NCBI RefSeq assembly: GCF_017948485.1
Contig: NZ_JAFFSX010000012.1
Location: 62,001 to 126,000 of the forward strand
Length of the DNA stretch: 64,000 nt
Direction of reading: 5' to 3'
Source: Streptomyces sp. GESEQ-35
GTDB lineage: Bacteria > Actinomycetota > Actinomycetes > Streptomycetales > Streptomycetaceae
Shown piece after piece: positions 26,191-34,935 of this stretch (position 1 is its first letter; each line of letters opens with the position of its first letter). The notes under the pieces are model-generated. The model had not been told where the DNA came from and did no database searches. It saw only the letters and a program-made list of their open reading frames with translations. A program made the translations under genes and the position numbers.

Positions 26191-27123
26191 ATGAATCGTC
26201 GTACGCTCCTCGGCGGCCTGTTCGCAGCAGGCTCCGTCACCGCCCTGTCCGCCTGCTCCAGCGGCATCACCTCCCTCGACAGCGGATCCACCACCAGCGG
26301 TGGCGGCGGCTCCAGCAAGGGCGGCATCACCATCGGCACCGCCAACTTCACCGAGAACCAGGTGCTGGGCTACCTGTATGCGGCCGTGCTCACCACGGCC
26401 GGAGTCGAGGTGAAGGTCCGCCCCAACCTCGGCACCCGCGAGATCCTCATCCCCGCGCTCAAGGGCGGCGACATCGATCTCCTCCCCGAGTACCAGGGCG
26501 CCCTGCTGCACTACCTCGCCCCGAAGGCCACGGCCACGGAGGAGGGCGAGATGCAGAACGCCCTCGCCATCGCGCTCCCCGCCGGCCTACAGATCCTGCC
26601 GTACGGCATGGCCGAGGACTCCGACGCCTTCGTGGTCACCCAGGAGACCGCGAGGAAGTACGGCCTGACCTCCCTCGCCGACCTGAAGAAGGAGAACGGC
26701 AAGCTGGTCATCGGCGCCGCTCCCGAGGTCAAGAAGCGCGAGGTCGGCGCGGTGGGCCTGAAGGACGTGTACGGGGTGGAGTTCAAGGAGTTCAAGTCAC
26801 TGGACTCGTCGGGCCCGCTGGTCAAGGGCGCCCTCAAGAAGGGCGACGTGGACGTGGCGAACCTCTTCACCACCGACACCGACATCGTGGCCAACGACTG
26901 GGTGGTCCTCACCGACCCCAAGAACCTCATCCCCGGCCAGCACGTCGTCCCCCTCATCGCCGACCGCAAGGCCGACTCCACCGTCCGCAAGGCCCTCGCC
27001 GAACTCGGCAACGTCCTCACCACCGCCCAGCTCACCGAGCTGAACCGCCAGGTGGACAAGGACAAGAAGGACCCGGAGGACGTGGCGAACGACTACGCGA
27101 AGCAGCACGGGCTCACCGAGTAG
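26191..27123 (+). CDS. substrate-binding lipoprotein (OpuAC family)
   Basis: Encodes 310 residues. A lipoprotein signal with lipobox LSAC (Cys about 22) precedes a Ser/Gly linker and an OpuAC-type binding domain: ITIGTANFTENQVLGYLYAAVL, LLPEYQGALLHYL, PYGMAEDSDAFVVTQ. In this family aromatic residues cage a trimethylammonium head group. Tyr/Trp residues are present but the cage cannot be assigned without a model. The basic MNRRTLLGGLFAAG start resembles a Tat motif. It is the last gene of the importer operon and determines its specificity. Confidence 0.92.
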   Translation: MNRRTLLGGLFAAGSVTALSACSSGITSLDSGSTTSGGGGSSKGGITIGTANFTENQVLGYLYAAVLTTAGVEVKVRPNLGTREILIPALKGGDIDLLPEYQGALLHYLAPKATATEEGEMQNALAIALPAGLQILPYGMAEDSDAFVVTQETARKYGLTSLADLKKENGKLVIGAAPEVKKREVGAVGLKDVYGVEFKEFKSLDSSGPLVKGALKKGDVDVANLFTTDTDIVANDWVVLTDPKNLIPGQHVVPLIADRKADSTVRKALAELGNVLTTAQLTELNRQVDKDKKDPEDVANDYAKQHGLTE

Positions 27124-27188
27124 CCCGAACCCGAACAGGGGGGCTAACCCCAGTGCAGCGCCCTCCCGCACTACCTACCGTGGAACGC

Positions 27189-27629
27189 ATGACGGGAATG
27201 GACGCGCGGGACGCGGAGATCAAGAAGGAACTCAACGCCACTCTGCAAGCCCGCAGGGAACTGGGCGAGGAGTACGAGTCCGCGCTGGTCGACTCGTTCC
27301 TGGAGAAGGTCGACCAGCGTATCGACGGCGCGGTGGAGCGCCGGGTGCGCCGGCAGCTCGCCGAGCAGCAGATGGTGGTGGCCCGCGACTCCCGGTCGCC
27401 GAAGGCCAACGACTCCGACTCCTTCGGCGAACGCTGGGGCTTCGGCATCGTCTCGCTGGTCCTCGCGGTCCCGCTGTCGGGGATCGGCGGCGGCGTCGCG
27501 GACCTGCCGGGTCTGCTCGTCGCCTGGGCCGGCATCGTCGGCGTCAACGTGGTCCAGGCCGTCCGCAACAACCCCGGCCTCTTCCGCGGACGCCGCAAGT
27601 CCTCCCAGGACAGCGACTGGGAGGGGTGA
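27189..27629 (+). CDS. hypothetical membrane protein with N-terminal coiled coil
   Basis: Encodes 146 residues from ATG at 27189; a second in-frame ATG at 27198 is possible. The first ~75 residues are charged and helical (KELNATLQARRELGEEYESALVDSFLEKVDQRID). Two hydrophobic segments follow (WGFGIVSLVLAVPLSGIGG, LPGLLVAWAGIVGVNVVQAV), then a short basic tail. This layout is common among uncharacterised actinobacterial integral membrane proteins. It starts 65 bp past the importer operon and shows no obvious functional link. Confidence 0.75.
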   Translation: MTGMDARDAEIKKELNATLQARRELGEEYESALVDSFLEKVDQRIDGAVERRVRRQLAEQQMVVARDSRSPKANDSDSFGERWGFGIVSLVLAVPLSGIGGGVADLPGLLVAWAGIVGVNVVQAVRNNPGLFRGRRKSSQDSDWEG

Positions 27630-27712
27630 ACCGGCCGGCGGGTCAACGGGGGAGTTGGGCGAGCGCCGACTCACGTTGATTCTTCTGCCCTGAGCCGGCC
27701 CGAAAAAGCTTC

Positions 27713-27767
27713 CGCGGGGACCGCCGCACCCCCGTTGCCGGGGGGCGGGACGACGGCGGTCCCCGCG
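27713..27767. terminator. 14-bp perfect inverted repeat, possible terminator
   Basis: The arm CGCGGGGACCGCCG (27713-27726) pairs perfectly with 27754-27767 around a 27-base C/G-rich loop. No U tract follows on either strand. Confidence 0.5.
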
Positions 27768-27857
27768 AGGGACGCGGGCCGGGTCAGGGCCGGGCTTGCG
27801 CGTCCATGGCGTCCATGGAGGTCCGGGAGCCGCTCCGGAGGTCCTTGACGCCGTTTT

Positions 27858-27900
27858 GGTGTCGGCCGGGGCGGGGAGCCGCTCCCGCCCTGCCGACACC
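27858..27900. terminator. long GC-rich hairpin, possible bidirectional terminator
   Basis: GGTGTCGGC (27858-27866) pairs with GCCGACACC (27892-27900). The inner arms (GGGCGGGGAGC / GCTCCCGCCC) extend the stem to about 20 bp with a bulge. It lies between convergent genes. Confidence 0.55.
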
Positions 27901-28035
27901 CACTAATGTGCCGGACCCGTGTTAAGCGGGTGCTGCGCGGACGTGACGCGCTCGTACCACTTCCACGAAGTCCACGAAGGCCGTTGATCGCCGCAAGTTC
28001 GCCAGCGACACGGGTCGTTCACCGCAGGTTTCCCG

Positions 28036-29424
28036 TCACTTACTGCCCTTGGCGAGGAAGGCCAGCAGGTCCTGCCTGCCGATGACACCGGTCGGCTTGC
28101 CCTCGACCAGGACGATCGCCGCGTCCGCCTTGCCCAGCACGGCCATCAGGTCCCCCACCGGCTCGCCGGAGCCGACCTGCGGCAGCGGCGGCGACATGTG
28201 CTTCTCCAGCGGGTCCTCCAGCGAGGCCGTCTTGGTGAACAGCGCGTCGAGCAGCTCCCGTTCGACCACGGAGCCGATCACCTCGGCGGCCATCACGTCC
28301 GGATGACCGGCGCCCGGCTTCACGATCGGCATCTGCGAGACGCCGTACTCGCGCAGCACCTCGATGGCCTCGCCGACCGTCTCGTCCGGGTGCATGTGGA
28401 CGAGGGAGGGGATGTGGCCGTGCTCCTTGTCGTCGAGCACGTCGGCGACGCGGGCGCTGGGTCCGGCGTCCTCCAGGAAGCCGTAGTCGGCCATCCACTC
28501 GTCGTTGAAGATCTTGCTGAGGTAACCGCGTCCGCTGTCGGGGAGCAGGACGATCACGACGTCGTCCGGCCCGAGCCGCTCGGCGACCTTCAGCGCCGCG
28601 ACGACGGCCATACCGCACGAACCGCCGACCAGCAGCCCCTCCTCCTTGGCCAGCCGCCGGGTCATCTGGAAGGAGTCCTTGTCGGAGACCGGCACGATCT
28701 CGTCGGCGACCGTCCGGTCGTACGCCGTCGGCCAGAAGTCCTCACCGACGCCCTCGACGAGATACGGCCGCCCGGACCCGCCCGAGTACACGGACCCCTC
28801 GGGGTCGGCGCCGACGACCTGCACCTTGCCGTCGCTGACGTCCTTCAGGTAGCGCCCGGTCCCGGAGATGGTCCCGCCGGTGCCCACGCCGGCCACGAAG
28901 TGCGTGATCCGCCCCTCCGTCTGCTCCCACAGCTCGGGGCCGGTGGAGTGATAGTGCGAAAGGGGGTTGTTGGGGTTGGAGTACTGGTCGGGCTTCCAGG
29001 CTCCGGGCGTCTCGCGCACCAGCCGGTCCGAGACGTTGTAGTAGGAGTCGGGGTGCTCAGGGTCGACGGCGGTGGGGCATACGACGACCTCCGCCCCGTA
29101 GGCCCGCAACACGTTGATCTTGTCCGTCGACACCTTGTCGGGGCACACGAAGATGCACTTGTACCCCTTCTGCTGGGCCACGATCGCCAGCCCCACACCG
29201 GTGTTACCGCTGGTCGGCTCGACAATGGTGCCGCCCGGCTGAAGTTCTCCGCTCTTCTCCGCGGCCTCGATCATGCGCAGCGCGATGCGGTCCTTCACGG
29301 AGCCGCCCGGGTTGAAGTACTCCACCTTGGCCAGGACGGTGGCCCTGATGCCCTTGGTGACGTTGTTGAGCCTCAGCAGCGGGGTGTTGCCGACGAGACT
29401 GATCATCGAGTCGTGGAATTGCAC
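28036..29424 (-). CDS. cbs: cystathionine beta-synthase
   Basis: Encodes 462 residues from GTG at 29424 (GGAG site). It condenses serine and homocysteine to cystathionine with PLP. The PLP lysine is about residue 44 in GGSVKDRIALR. The phosphate loop is GVGTGGTISGTG, PTSGNTG is intact, and SCGMAVVAALK follows. Residues ~335-460 form a pair of CBS domains (SLVHMHPDETVGEAIEVLREYGVSQMP; GKADAAIVLVEGKPTGVIGRQDL) that commonly bind adenosyl ligands. There is no N-terminal heme segment. It is monocistronic, divergent from the esterase gene. Confidence 0.93.
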   Translation of the reverse strand: MQFHDSMISLVGNTPLLRLNNVTKGIRATVLAKVEYFNPGGSVKDRIALRMIEAAEKSGELQPGGTIVEPTSGNTGVGLAIVAQQKGYKCIFVCPDKVSTDKINVLRAYGAEVVVCPTAVDPEHPDSYYNVSDRLVRETPGAWKPDQYSNPNNPLSHYHSTGPELWEQTEGRITHFVAGVGTGGTISGTGRYLKDVSDGKVQVVGADPEGSVYSGGSGRPYLVEGVGEDFWPTAYDRTVADEIVPVSDKDSFQMTRRLAKEEGLLVGGSCGMAVVAALKVAERLGPDDVVIVLLPDSGRGYLSKIFNDEWMADYGFLEDAGPSARVADVLDDKEHGHIPSLVHMHPDETVGEAIEVLREYGVSQMPIVKPGAGHPDVMAAEVIGSVVERELLDALFTKTASLEDPLEKHMSPPLPQVGSGEPVGDLMAVLGKADAAIVLVEGKPTGVIGRQDLLAFLAKGSK

Positions 29425-29586
29425 CGTTGTCTCCGGATGCTTGCAAAAGGGGTGGTCGTGACTGGTGCCGCCAGCCTATGACCTGTTCGTGGCCCACGGC
29501 GGTCGTTCACTCCCCGTTGAGATTGGGCGACGCCCGGTACGGGGCAAGCAGTGGATGTACGGCAACGAGGGAGGTGGCGGCGACGC

Positions 29587-30606
29587 ATGACGAGCATGTC
29601 GAGGGCGAGGGTGGCCCGGCGAATCGCGGCCGGCGCGGCATACGGAGGCGGCGGGATCGGACTGGCCGGCGCCGCGGCCGTGGGGCTGGTGCTGGCGGAG
29701 GTGCAGTTGGCCAAGCGTCACGTGGGCAACGGCGCGGCGCCGCACCCGCCGAACGCGAACGGCCGGTACGGCGACGCCTACACCACCCCTGACGCACCGC
29801 CCCTGCGCCTTGCGCTGCTGGGCGACTCCACGGCCTCCGGCCAGGGCGTCCACCGGGCCGGCCAGACACCGGGCGCCCTGCTGGCGTCCGGTCTCGCGGC
29901 GGTGGCGGAGCGCCCGGTGGAGCTGCGGAACGTGGCGCTGCCGGGGGCCCGCTCGGACGACCTGGACCGCCAGGTGGCGCTGGCTCTCGCGGACCCCGCG
30001 CTCGCCCCCGACGTCTGCGTGATCATGATCGGCGCGAACGACGTGACGAACCGGATGCCGGCGACGCGCTCGGTGCGTCATCTCTCGGCAGCGGTACGAC
30101 GGCTGCGCACGGCCGGCGCGGAGGTGGTGGTCGGCACCTGTCCCGACCTGGGCACGATCGAGCCGGTCCAGCAGCCGCTGCGCTGGCTGGCCCGCCGGGC
30201 GTCCCGTCAGCTGGCGGCGGCCCAGACGATCGGCACCGTCGAACAGGGCGGCCGCACGGTGTCGCTGGGCGACCTGCTCGGCCCCGAGTTCGCGGCCAAC
30301 CCGCGGGAACTCTTCGGCCCGGACCACTACCACCCGTCGGCGGAGGGCTACGCAACGGCGGCCATGGCCGTACTCCCGACGGTCTGCGCGTCCCTCGGTC
30401 TGTGGCCTGCGGAGGAGGAGCGCCCGGACGCCTCCCGCCGCGAGGGCTTCCTGCCGGTGGCGAGGGCGGCGGCCGAGGCAGCCTCGGAGGCCGGCACCGA
30501 GGTAGCGGCAGCGATGCCGACGGGGCCGCGCGGCCCCTGGGCGCTGCTGAAGCGGAGGCGGCGGCGCCGGGTGACGGCCACGGATCCGGCACCGCAGCCG
30601 TCCTAG
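29587..30606 (+). CDS. SGNH/GDSL hydrolase, membrane-anchored
   Basis: Encodes 339 residues; ATG at 29587 (GGGAGG upstream), with 29596 an alternative. A hydrophobic N-terminal anchor (IAAGAAYGGGGIGLAGAAAVGLVLAE) precedes an SGNH fold: catalytic Ser block LLGDSTASGQG, Gly in PGARSDDLD, Asn block MIGANDVTN, and the Asp/His block DHYHPSAEGY. It is probably an extracytoplasmic esterase or lipase of unknown substrate. The C-terminal ~60 residues are low-complexity and basic. Confidence 0.88.
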   Translation: MTSMSRARVARRIAAGAAYGGGGIGLAGAAAVGLVLAEVQLAKRHVGNGAAPHPPNANGRYGDAYTTPDAPPLRLALLGDSTASGQGVHRAGQTPGALLASGLAAVAERPVELRNVALPGARSDDLDRQVALALADPALAPDVCVIMIGANDVTNRMPATRSVRHLSAAVRRLRTAGAEVVVGTCPDLGTIEPVQQPLRWLARRASRQLAAAQTIGTVEQGGRTVSLGDLLGPEFAANPRELFGPDHYHPSAEGYATAAMAVLPTVCASLGLWPAEEERPDASRREGFLPVARAAAEAASEAGTEVAAAMPTGPRGPWALLKRRRRRRVTATDPAPQPS

Positions 30607-30741
30607 CCGGAACACCAAAAAAGCAAGCGCTTAGAAAATTGCGGCCCTAGTCACACCCCCACACCCGTGACCTGGCTCATACGTACGGGTAACTTCCAAA
30701 CCAGCCCTGCCAATATCCGCCTGTACGCCAATGGAGCCGTC

Positions 30742-31962
30742 ATGCCCGAAGCCGTGATCGTCTCGACCGCCCGCTCCCCCATCGGCCGCGCCTTCAAGGG
30801 CTCGCTCAAGGACCTGCGCCCCGACGACCTCACCGCCACGATCATCCAGGCCGCCCTCGCCAAGGTCCCCGAGCTGGACCCCAGGGACATCGACGACCTG
30901 ATGCTCGGCTGCGGCCTCCCCGGCGGCGAGCAGGGCAACAACCTCGGCCGCATCGTCGCCGTACAGATGGGCATGGACCACCTCCCGGGCTGCACGATCA
31001 CCCGCTACTGCTCCTCGTCCCTCCAGACCAGCCGCATGGCCCTGCACGCCATCAAGGCCGGCGAGGGCGACGTCTTCATCTCGGCCGGCGTCGAGCTGGT
31101 CTCCCGCTTCACCAAGGGCAACTCGGACAGCCTCCCGGACACGCACAACCCGCTGTTCGCGGAGGCCGAGGCTCGCACCGCGGCCGTCGCCCAGCAGGAG
31201 GGCACGACCTGGCACGACCCGCGCGAGGACGGCCTCGTCCCGGACGCCTACATCGCGATGGGCCAGACCGCCGAGAACCTCGCCCGCGTCAAGGGCATCA
31301 CCCGCGAGGACATGGACGAGTTCGGCGTCCGCTCGCAGAACCTCGCCGAGGAAGCCATCAAGAACGGCTTCTGGGAGCGCGAGATCACGCCGGTCACCAC
31401 CCCTGACGGCACGGTCGTCGCCAAGGACGACGGCCCCCGCGCCGGCGTCACCATGGAGGGCGTGGCGGGCCTGAAGCCGGTCTTCCGCCCCGACGGCCTG
31501 GTCACGGCCGGCAACTGCTGCCCCCTGAACGACGGCGCCGCCGCGGTCGTCATCATGAGCGACACCAAGGCCCGCGAGCTCGGTCTCACGCCGCTCGCCC
31601 GCATCGTGTCCACCGGCGTCTCCGGCCTCTCCCCCGAGATCATGGGCCTGGGCCCGGTCGCGGCCTCGCAGCAGGCCCTGGGCCGCGCCGGCCTGACCAT
31701 CGACGACATCGACCTGGTCGAGATCAACGAGGCGTTCGCCGCGCAGGTGATCCCCTCCTACCGCGACCTGGGCATCGACATCGACAAGCTGAACGTCAAC
31801 GGCGGTGCCATCGCCGTGGGCCACCCCTTCGGCATGACCGGCGCCCGCATCACCGGCACGCTCATCAATTCCCTCCAGTTCCACGACAAGCAGTTCGGTC
31901 TGGAGACGATGTGCGTAGGCGGCGGGCAGGGCATGGCGATGGTCATCGAGCGCCTGAGCTGA
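30742..31962 (+). CDS. acetyl-CoA C-acyltransferase (thiolase)
   Basis: Encodes 406 residues from ATG at 30742 (GGAG site). The nucleophilic Cys is in TRYCSSSLQTSRMA (about residue 90). The catalytic His is in NGGAIAVGHPFGMTGAR, and the second Cys in CVGGGQGMAMVIE. Thiolases of this group cleave 3-ketoacyl-CoA in beta-oxidation or condense acetyl-CoA. No partner beta-oxidation gene is adjacent. A hairpin at 32019-32049 follows. Confidence 0.92.
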   Translation: MPEAVIVSTARSPIGRAFKGSLKDLRPDDLTATIIQAALAKVPELDPRDIDDLMLGCGLPGGEQGNNLGRIVAVQMGMDHLPGCTITRYCSSSLQTSRMALHAIKAGEGDVFISAGVELVSRFTKGNSDSLPDTHNPLFAEAEARTAAVAQQEGTTWHDPREDGLVPDAYIAMGQTAENLARVKGITREDMDEFGVRSQNLAEEAIKNGFWEREITPVTTPDGTVVAKDDGPRAGVTMEGVAGLKPVFRPDGLVTAGNCCPLNDGAAAVVIMSDTKARELGLTPLARIVSTGVSGLSPEIMGLGPVAASQQALGRAGLTIDDIDLVEINEAFAAQVIPSYRDLGIDIDKLNVNGGAIAVGHPFGMTGARITGTLINSLQFHDKQFGLETMCVGGGQGMAMVIERLS

Positions 31963-32018
31963 GCCCGTACACCTGATCCCGTACGGTAGTTGACGTACGA
32001 CCCAGCGTGACCCTCAGG

Positions 32019-32049
32019 CCCGGAACCCGGGAACCACCCGGGTTCTGGG
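32019..32049 (+). terminator. hairpin after thiolase gene
   Basis: The 13-bp arms CCCGGAACCCGGG and CCCGGGTTCTGGG pair with one G-T pair around AACCA. It begins 56 bp past the stop. The following U-rich signal is weak (GATTTG). Confidence 0.6.
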
Positions 32050-32249
32050 CCGATTTGTGATCCAATCTCCCCCAGGATGTGACCTATCTCCCTCGAGAGA
32101 GGGATTTACGCAGCTCAGAGCCGTTTCACCACCAAACATCAGGGCCAAAGTCCTGTCCCTTTCGTGACGTTACGCACTGACAGCGGGATAGTCCTCCCTT
32201 CAAGCTGATGTAGGAAGTCGGGGGTCGACTTTGAACCGGGAGTACGTCA

Positions 32250-33035
32250 GTGAGCGCCATGCCGATCGCCTTGCTGCTCACCACGGTCGCCACAGGCGCC
32301 GTGGGCGTCGCCGTCCTGCGCACCCTCATGGTGCTCCGCCGACAGGTCGCGGCCCTGCACACCGAGCTGGCCGAGAGCCGGACCGCCGCACGCGCCCGCG
32401 TGCCCGCCGCCCGTCCCTCCGCCGACGCCGATGACATACGCGCCGCCGTGGCCGAGGCGCTCGCCGAGGAGCGCGAGCGTGAGCTGGCCGAGGCTCGCGC
32501 CTTCTGGGCCGCCCAGGAGACGCGGGACACCGACGCGCCGACGCTCCTCGGCCTGACCGACAGCGAGCTGTTCCTGCCCCGCCAGAGCGACTTCGCGGGC
32601 CTGGAGCCGCTCGAGCCGGTCGCCGAGCCGGGCGCGGACGCGGACGAGTACGCCGGGGACTCACCCGAGCTGGCCGCGGCCCGCCGCCGCCACCCCTCCC
32701 ACCCGGACTTCGTCCCGGTCCAGTCACCGGTCGTCAACGACCACGAACGCACGGTGTCCACCCTTGAGGAACTAGCCGCCGACCGCATAGAGCTGACCGA
32801 CGTCCGCCCGGGCCCCCTCGGCACCCTCGACGTCTACGTCTTCGCCGACGGCACGACCTTGTGCATGACCCCGGGCCACCGAGAAACAGCAGAACGCCTG
32901 GCAACAGCCCTGACCCAGGGCGAGTCCCCGATCCTCCTCGGCGGCTCAGGCATCTCGGGCGCGTACACCCTGACCTTCGAGTGCGGAGAAGAAACGGTCT
33001 ACATCCTGGCGGACAGGGTCATAGCGTCCCTTTAG
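32250..33035 (+). CDS. hypothetical protein with N-terminal membrane helix and coiled coil
   Basis: Encodes 261 residues from GTG at 32250 (CGGGAG site, seven-base spacing). A hydrophobic helix (residues ~4-28) leads into an Ala/Glu/Arg coiled coil to about residue 90, then an acidic linker. A C-terminal compact region (about 165-261; LDVYVFADGTTLCMTPGHRETAERL, TLTFECGEETVYILADRVIASL) looks like a folded domain. No family was recognised. The 287 bp upstream include a probable promoter region but no other gene. Confidence 0.75.
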   Translation: MSAMPIALLLTTVATGAVGVAVLRTLMVLRRQVAALHTELAESRTAARARVPAARPSADADDIRAAVAEALAEERERELAEARAFWAAQETRDTDAPTLLGLTDSELFLPRQSDFAGLEPLEPVAEPGADADEYAGDSPELAAARRRHPSHPDFVPVQSPVVNDHERTVSTLEELAADRIELTDVRPGPLGTLDVYVFADGTTLCMTPGHRETAERLATALTQGESPILLGGSGISGAYTLTFECGEETVYILADRVIASL

Positions 33036-33060
33036 CTTTGAAGACGCCGGAGGACTGGAC

Positions 33061-33100
33061 GCGCCCCGTCAGGGGCGCGGGGAACTGCGCGACAAGCCCC
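33061..33100. repeat. dispersed repeat with hairpin, copy 3
   Basis: The hairpin GCGCCCC-GTCA-GGGGCGC (33061-33078) runs into GGGGAACTGCGCGACAAG, the same core as copy 1 with one change. It lies between convergent stops. Confidence 0.65.
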
Positions 33101-33126
33101 CACACACCCGCAGCCGCCAACGGACC

Positions 33127-33438
33127 TCAGACCCCCGCCCTCTTCTGCGCACCTTCCACCAACCGCACGGCCTCCTCAACTTCACTCTCGCTCTGAAGTA
33201 CGAGAGCCAAGTCATGCACAGCAACGGTGATTTGATCGGCCGCGGCAAACATCCCCGCATCCGGCATCTCCCGAGGCTCAGCCTCAGGCGCCTCCACCAG
33301 CTGGGCCCGCCGGGCCATCTCCCTGGCCAACGCCAACGCCTCCCCCGCACCGCCCCGCTGCAAGCGAGACTGCGGGGCCGCCCGCAACCGATCGGCAAAG
33401 TGATCCACAGCTCGCGTCAAGGGCGTCGTATCAACCAC
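33127..33438 (-). CDS. small hypothetical protein
   Basis: Encodes 103 residues from GTG at 33438; the ribosome site is weak. Mostly helical and acidic, with no signal peptide (VDHFADRLRAAPQSRLQRGGAGEALALAREMARRAQL; AADQITVAVHDLALVLQSESEVEEAVRLVEGA). No family was recognised. It is divergent from the DUF4287 gene. Confidence 0.65.
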   Translation of the reverse strand: MVDTTPLTRAVDHFADRLRAAPQSRLQRGGAGEALALAREMARRAQLVEAPEAEPREMPDAGMFAAADQITVAVHDLALVLQSESEVEEAVRLVEGAQKRAGV

Positions 33439-33542
33439 GCGCAGAGCCTACGCACCTTCCCCGCACTGTTGCCAACAGACGAACGCTCAGGCACGGTGAC
33501 CTGAAGGACCGGCTTACATCCCCTTTGCGTCCGGAGGCGCCG

Positions 33543-33773
33543 ATGTCCCACGTCCTCTCCGAGGAGACCCATCGCAACCTGCTCGCCCGCATCCCCCACT
33601 GCACCGGTCGTGAAGTCGCCGACTGGCTGCGCACCGTCGACGAAGGCCCCGCCCTCTTCCGCTTCGAGGAAAAGGTCAGCTGGCTCCGGCACGAACACAA
33701 CCTCGCGTACGGCCACGCGAAGGCGCTGATTCACGAGTACGACCTGAGGAGGGCCGCGCGCAACTTCCTCTAG
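33543..33773 (+). CDS. DUF4287-like small protein
   Basis: Encodes 76 residues from ATG at 33543 (GGAGG site). The sequence THRNLLARIPHCTGREVADWLRTV and FEEKVSWLRHEHNLAYGHAKALIHEYDLRR matches the DUF4287 pattern, a short helical domain of unknown function found widely in actinobacteria. A strong hairpin follows the stop by 14 bp. Confidence 0.8.
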   Translation: MSHVLSEETHRNLLARIPHCTGREVADWLRTVDEGPALFRFEEKVSWLRHEHNLAYGHAKALIHEYDLRRAARNFL

Positions 33774-33787
33774 GCGCGCACAACGGA

Positions 33788-33817
33788 GAAGGGCCCCGAG
33801 CGAACCCGGGGCCCTTC
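33788..33817. terminator. bidirectional terminator
   Basis: The perfect 11-bp arms GAAGGGCCCCG / CGGGGCCCTTC enclose an 8-base loop between the convergent genes ending at 33773 and 33835. Confidence 0.8.
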
Positions 33818-33834
33818 CGCACAACCGACTCGGA

Positions 33835-34734
33835 TCAGTCGGAGCTGTTGAGGATCGCGATGATCCGCAGGAACTCCATGTAGATCCACACCAGCGTCAG
33901 CGTCAGGCCGAAGGCCGCCAGCCACGCCTCCTCGCGCGGCGCGCCGTACGCGATGCCGTCCTCGACCTGCTTGAAGTCGAGCGCCAGGAAGCACGCGCCG
34001 AGCAGGATGCCGACGACACCGAAGATGATGCCGAGCGGGCCGCTGCGGAAGCCGAGGCCGTCACCGCCGCCGAAGACGGCGAACAGCATGTTGATGACCA
34101 TCAGCAGGATGAAGCCGAGCGCGGCCGCCATCACGAAGCCGTAGAACCGGCGGTTGACGCGGATCCAGCCCGCCTTGTAGGCGACCAGCACACCGGCGAA
34201 GACCGCCATCGTGCCGAGCACGGCCTGCATGGCAGCACCGTCGGCGATGCGGTTGTCGACGATGCTGGACAGGACGCCGAGGAAGACACCCTCGAACGCG
34301 GCGTACGACAGGATCAGCGCCGGCGAGGCCTTGCGCTTGAAGGCCTGGACGAAGGCCAGGACCATACCGATCAGCGCGGCACCGATACCGATGCCGTACG
34401 ACCGGCTGATGTTCGCGTCGTCGACCGGCAGCAGCGCCCAGGCGAGGGCGGCCGTGACGATCAGTACGCCGAGCGTGGTACCGGTCCGCATGATGACGTC
34501 GTCGATCGTCATCGGGCGGCCGGTGGTGACCGGGGCCTGCGGCGGTGCGCCCTGCCGCAGGTCCTGCTGGGCGTACGGGTTCTGGGCGTACGGGTTGCCG
34601 GCCTGCGGCTGGGCGTACGGGTTGGCCTGCGTGCCTACAGCTGCGCCCCCGGCCTGCGGCGCGGTGTTGAAGCCCGCGTGGCCGTTGTCGCGGCTGAACC
34701 CCCGTCGCGAGAAGACCGGGTTGCTGCTCCTCAT
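33835..34734 (-). CDS. Bax inhibitor-1/YccA-family membrane protein
   Basis: Encodes 299 residues from ATG at 34734 (GGAGGAG site). The cytosolic N-terminus (about 75 residues) is rich in Gln/Ala/Pro with NPYAQ repeats. Seven hydrophobic segments follow (TTLGVLIVTAALAWALLPV; YGIGIGAALIGMVLAFVQAF; through EAWLAAFGLTLTLVWIYMEFLRIIAIL). The closing segment is typical of BI-1 proteins, some of which act as pH-dependent calcium leak channels. Function in Streptomyces is unknown. Confidence 0.88.
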   Translation of the reverse strand: MRSSNPVFSRRGFSRDNGHAGFNTAPQAGGAAVGTQANPYAQPQAGNPYAQNPYAQQDLRQGAPPQAPVTTGRPMTIDDVIMRTGTTLGVLIVTAALAWALLPVDDANISRSYGIGIGAALIGMVLAFVQAFKRKASPALILSYAAFEGVFLGVLSSIVDNRIADGAAMQAVLGTMAVFAGVLVAYKAGWIRVNRRFYGFVMAAALGFILLMVINMLFAVFGGGDGLGFRSGPLGIIFGVVGILLGACFLALDFKQVEDGIAYGAPREEAWLAAFGLTLTLVWIYMEFLRIIAILNSSD

Positions 34735-34935
34735 TTCACTCCTCCATGGCCACCCTCGTGGCCTTGGCTCAAGAGTAATAGGTAGGCAAAGGATTGACCC
34801 TAGTGCTTGGGGAGGATCTTTCCCTTGTCGTGGTGCGCAACACGCTACGCGGGTCCTTGATTCCCAGCACTGGTGGGCCTCATTCATGACCAACCTGCGA
34901 CACGCCCGGAACCCACCGGAGATCACCGCCTTACG

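Larger units (their letters stand above)
27630..28035. other. convergent intergenic region with two long hairpins
   Basis: These 406 bp lie between convergent stops. No credible gene was seen. They hold two long inverted repeats, listed separately, and short direct repeats (GTCCATGG at about 27802 and 27811). A transcribed structured RNA is possible but unproven. Confidence 0.5.
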
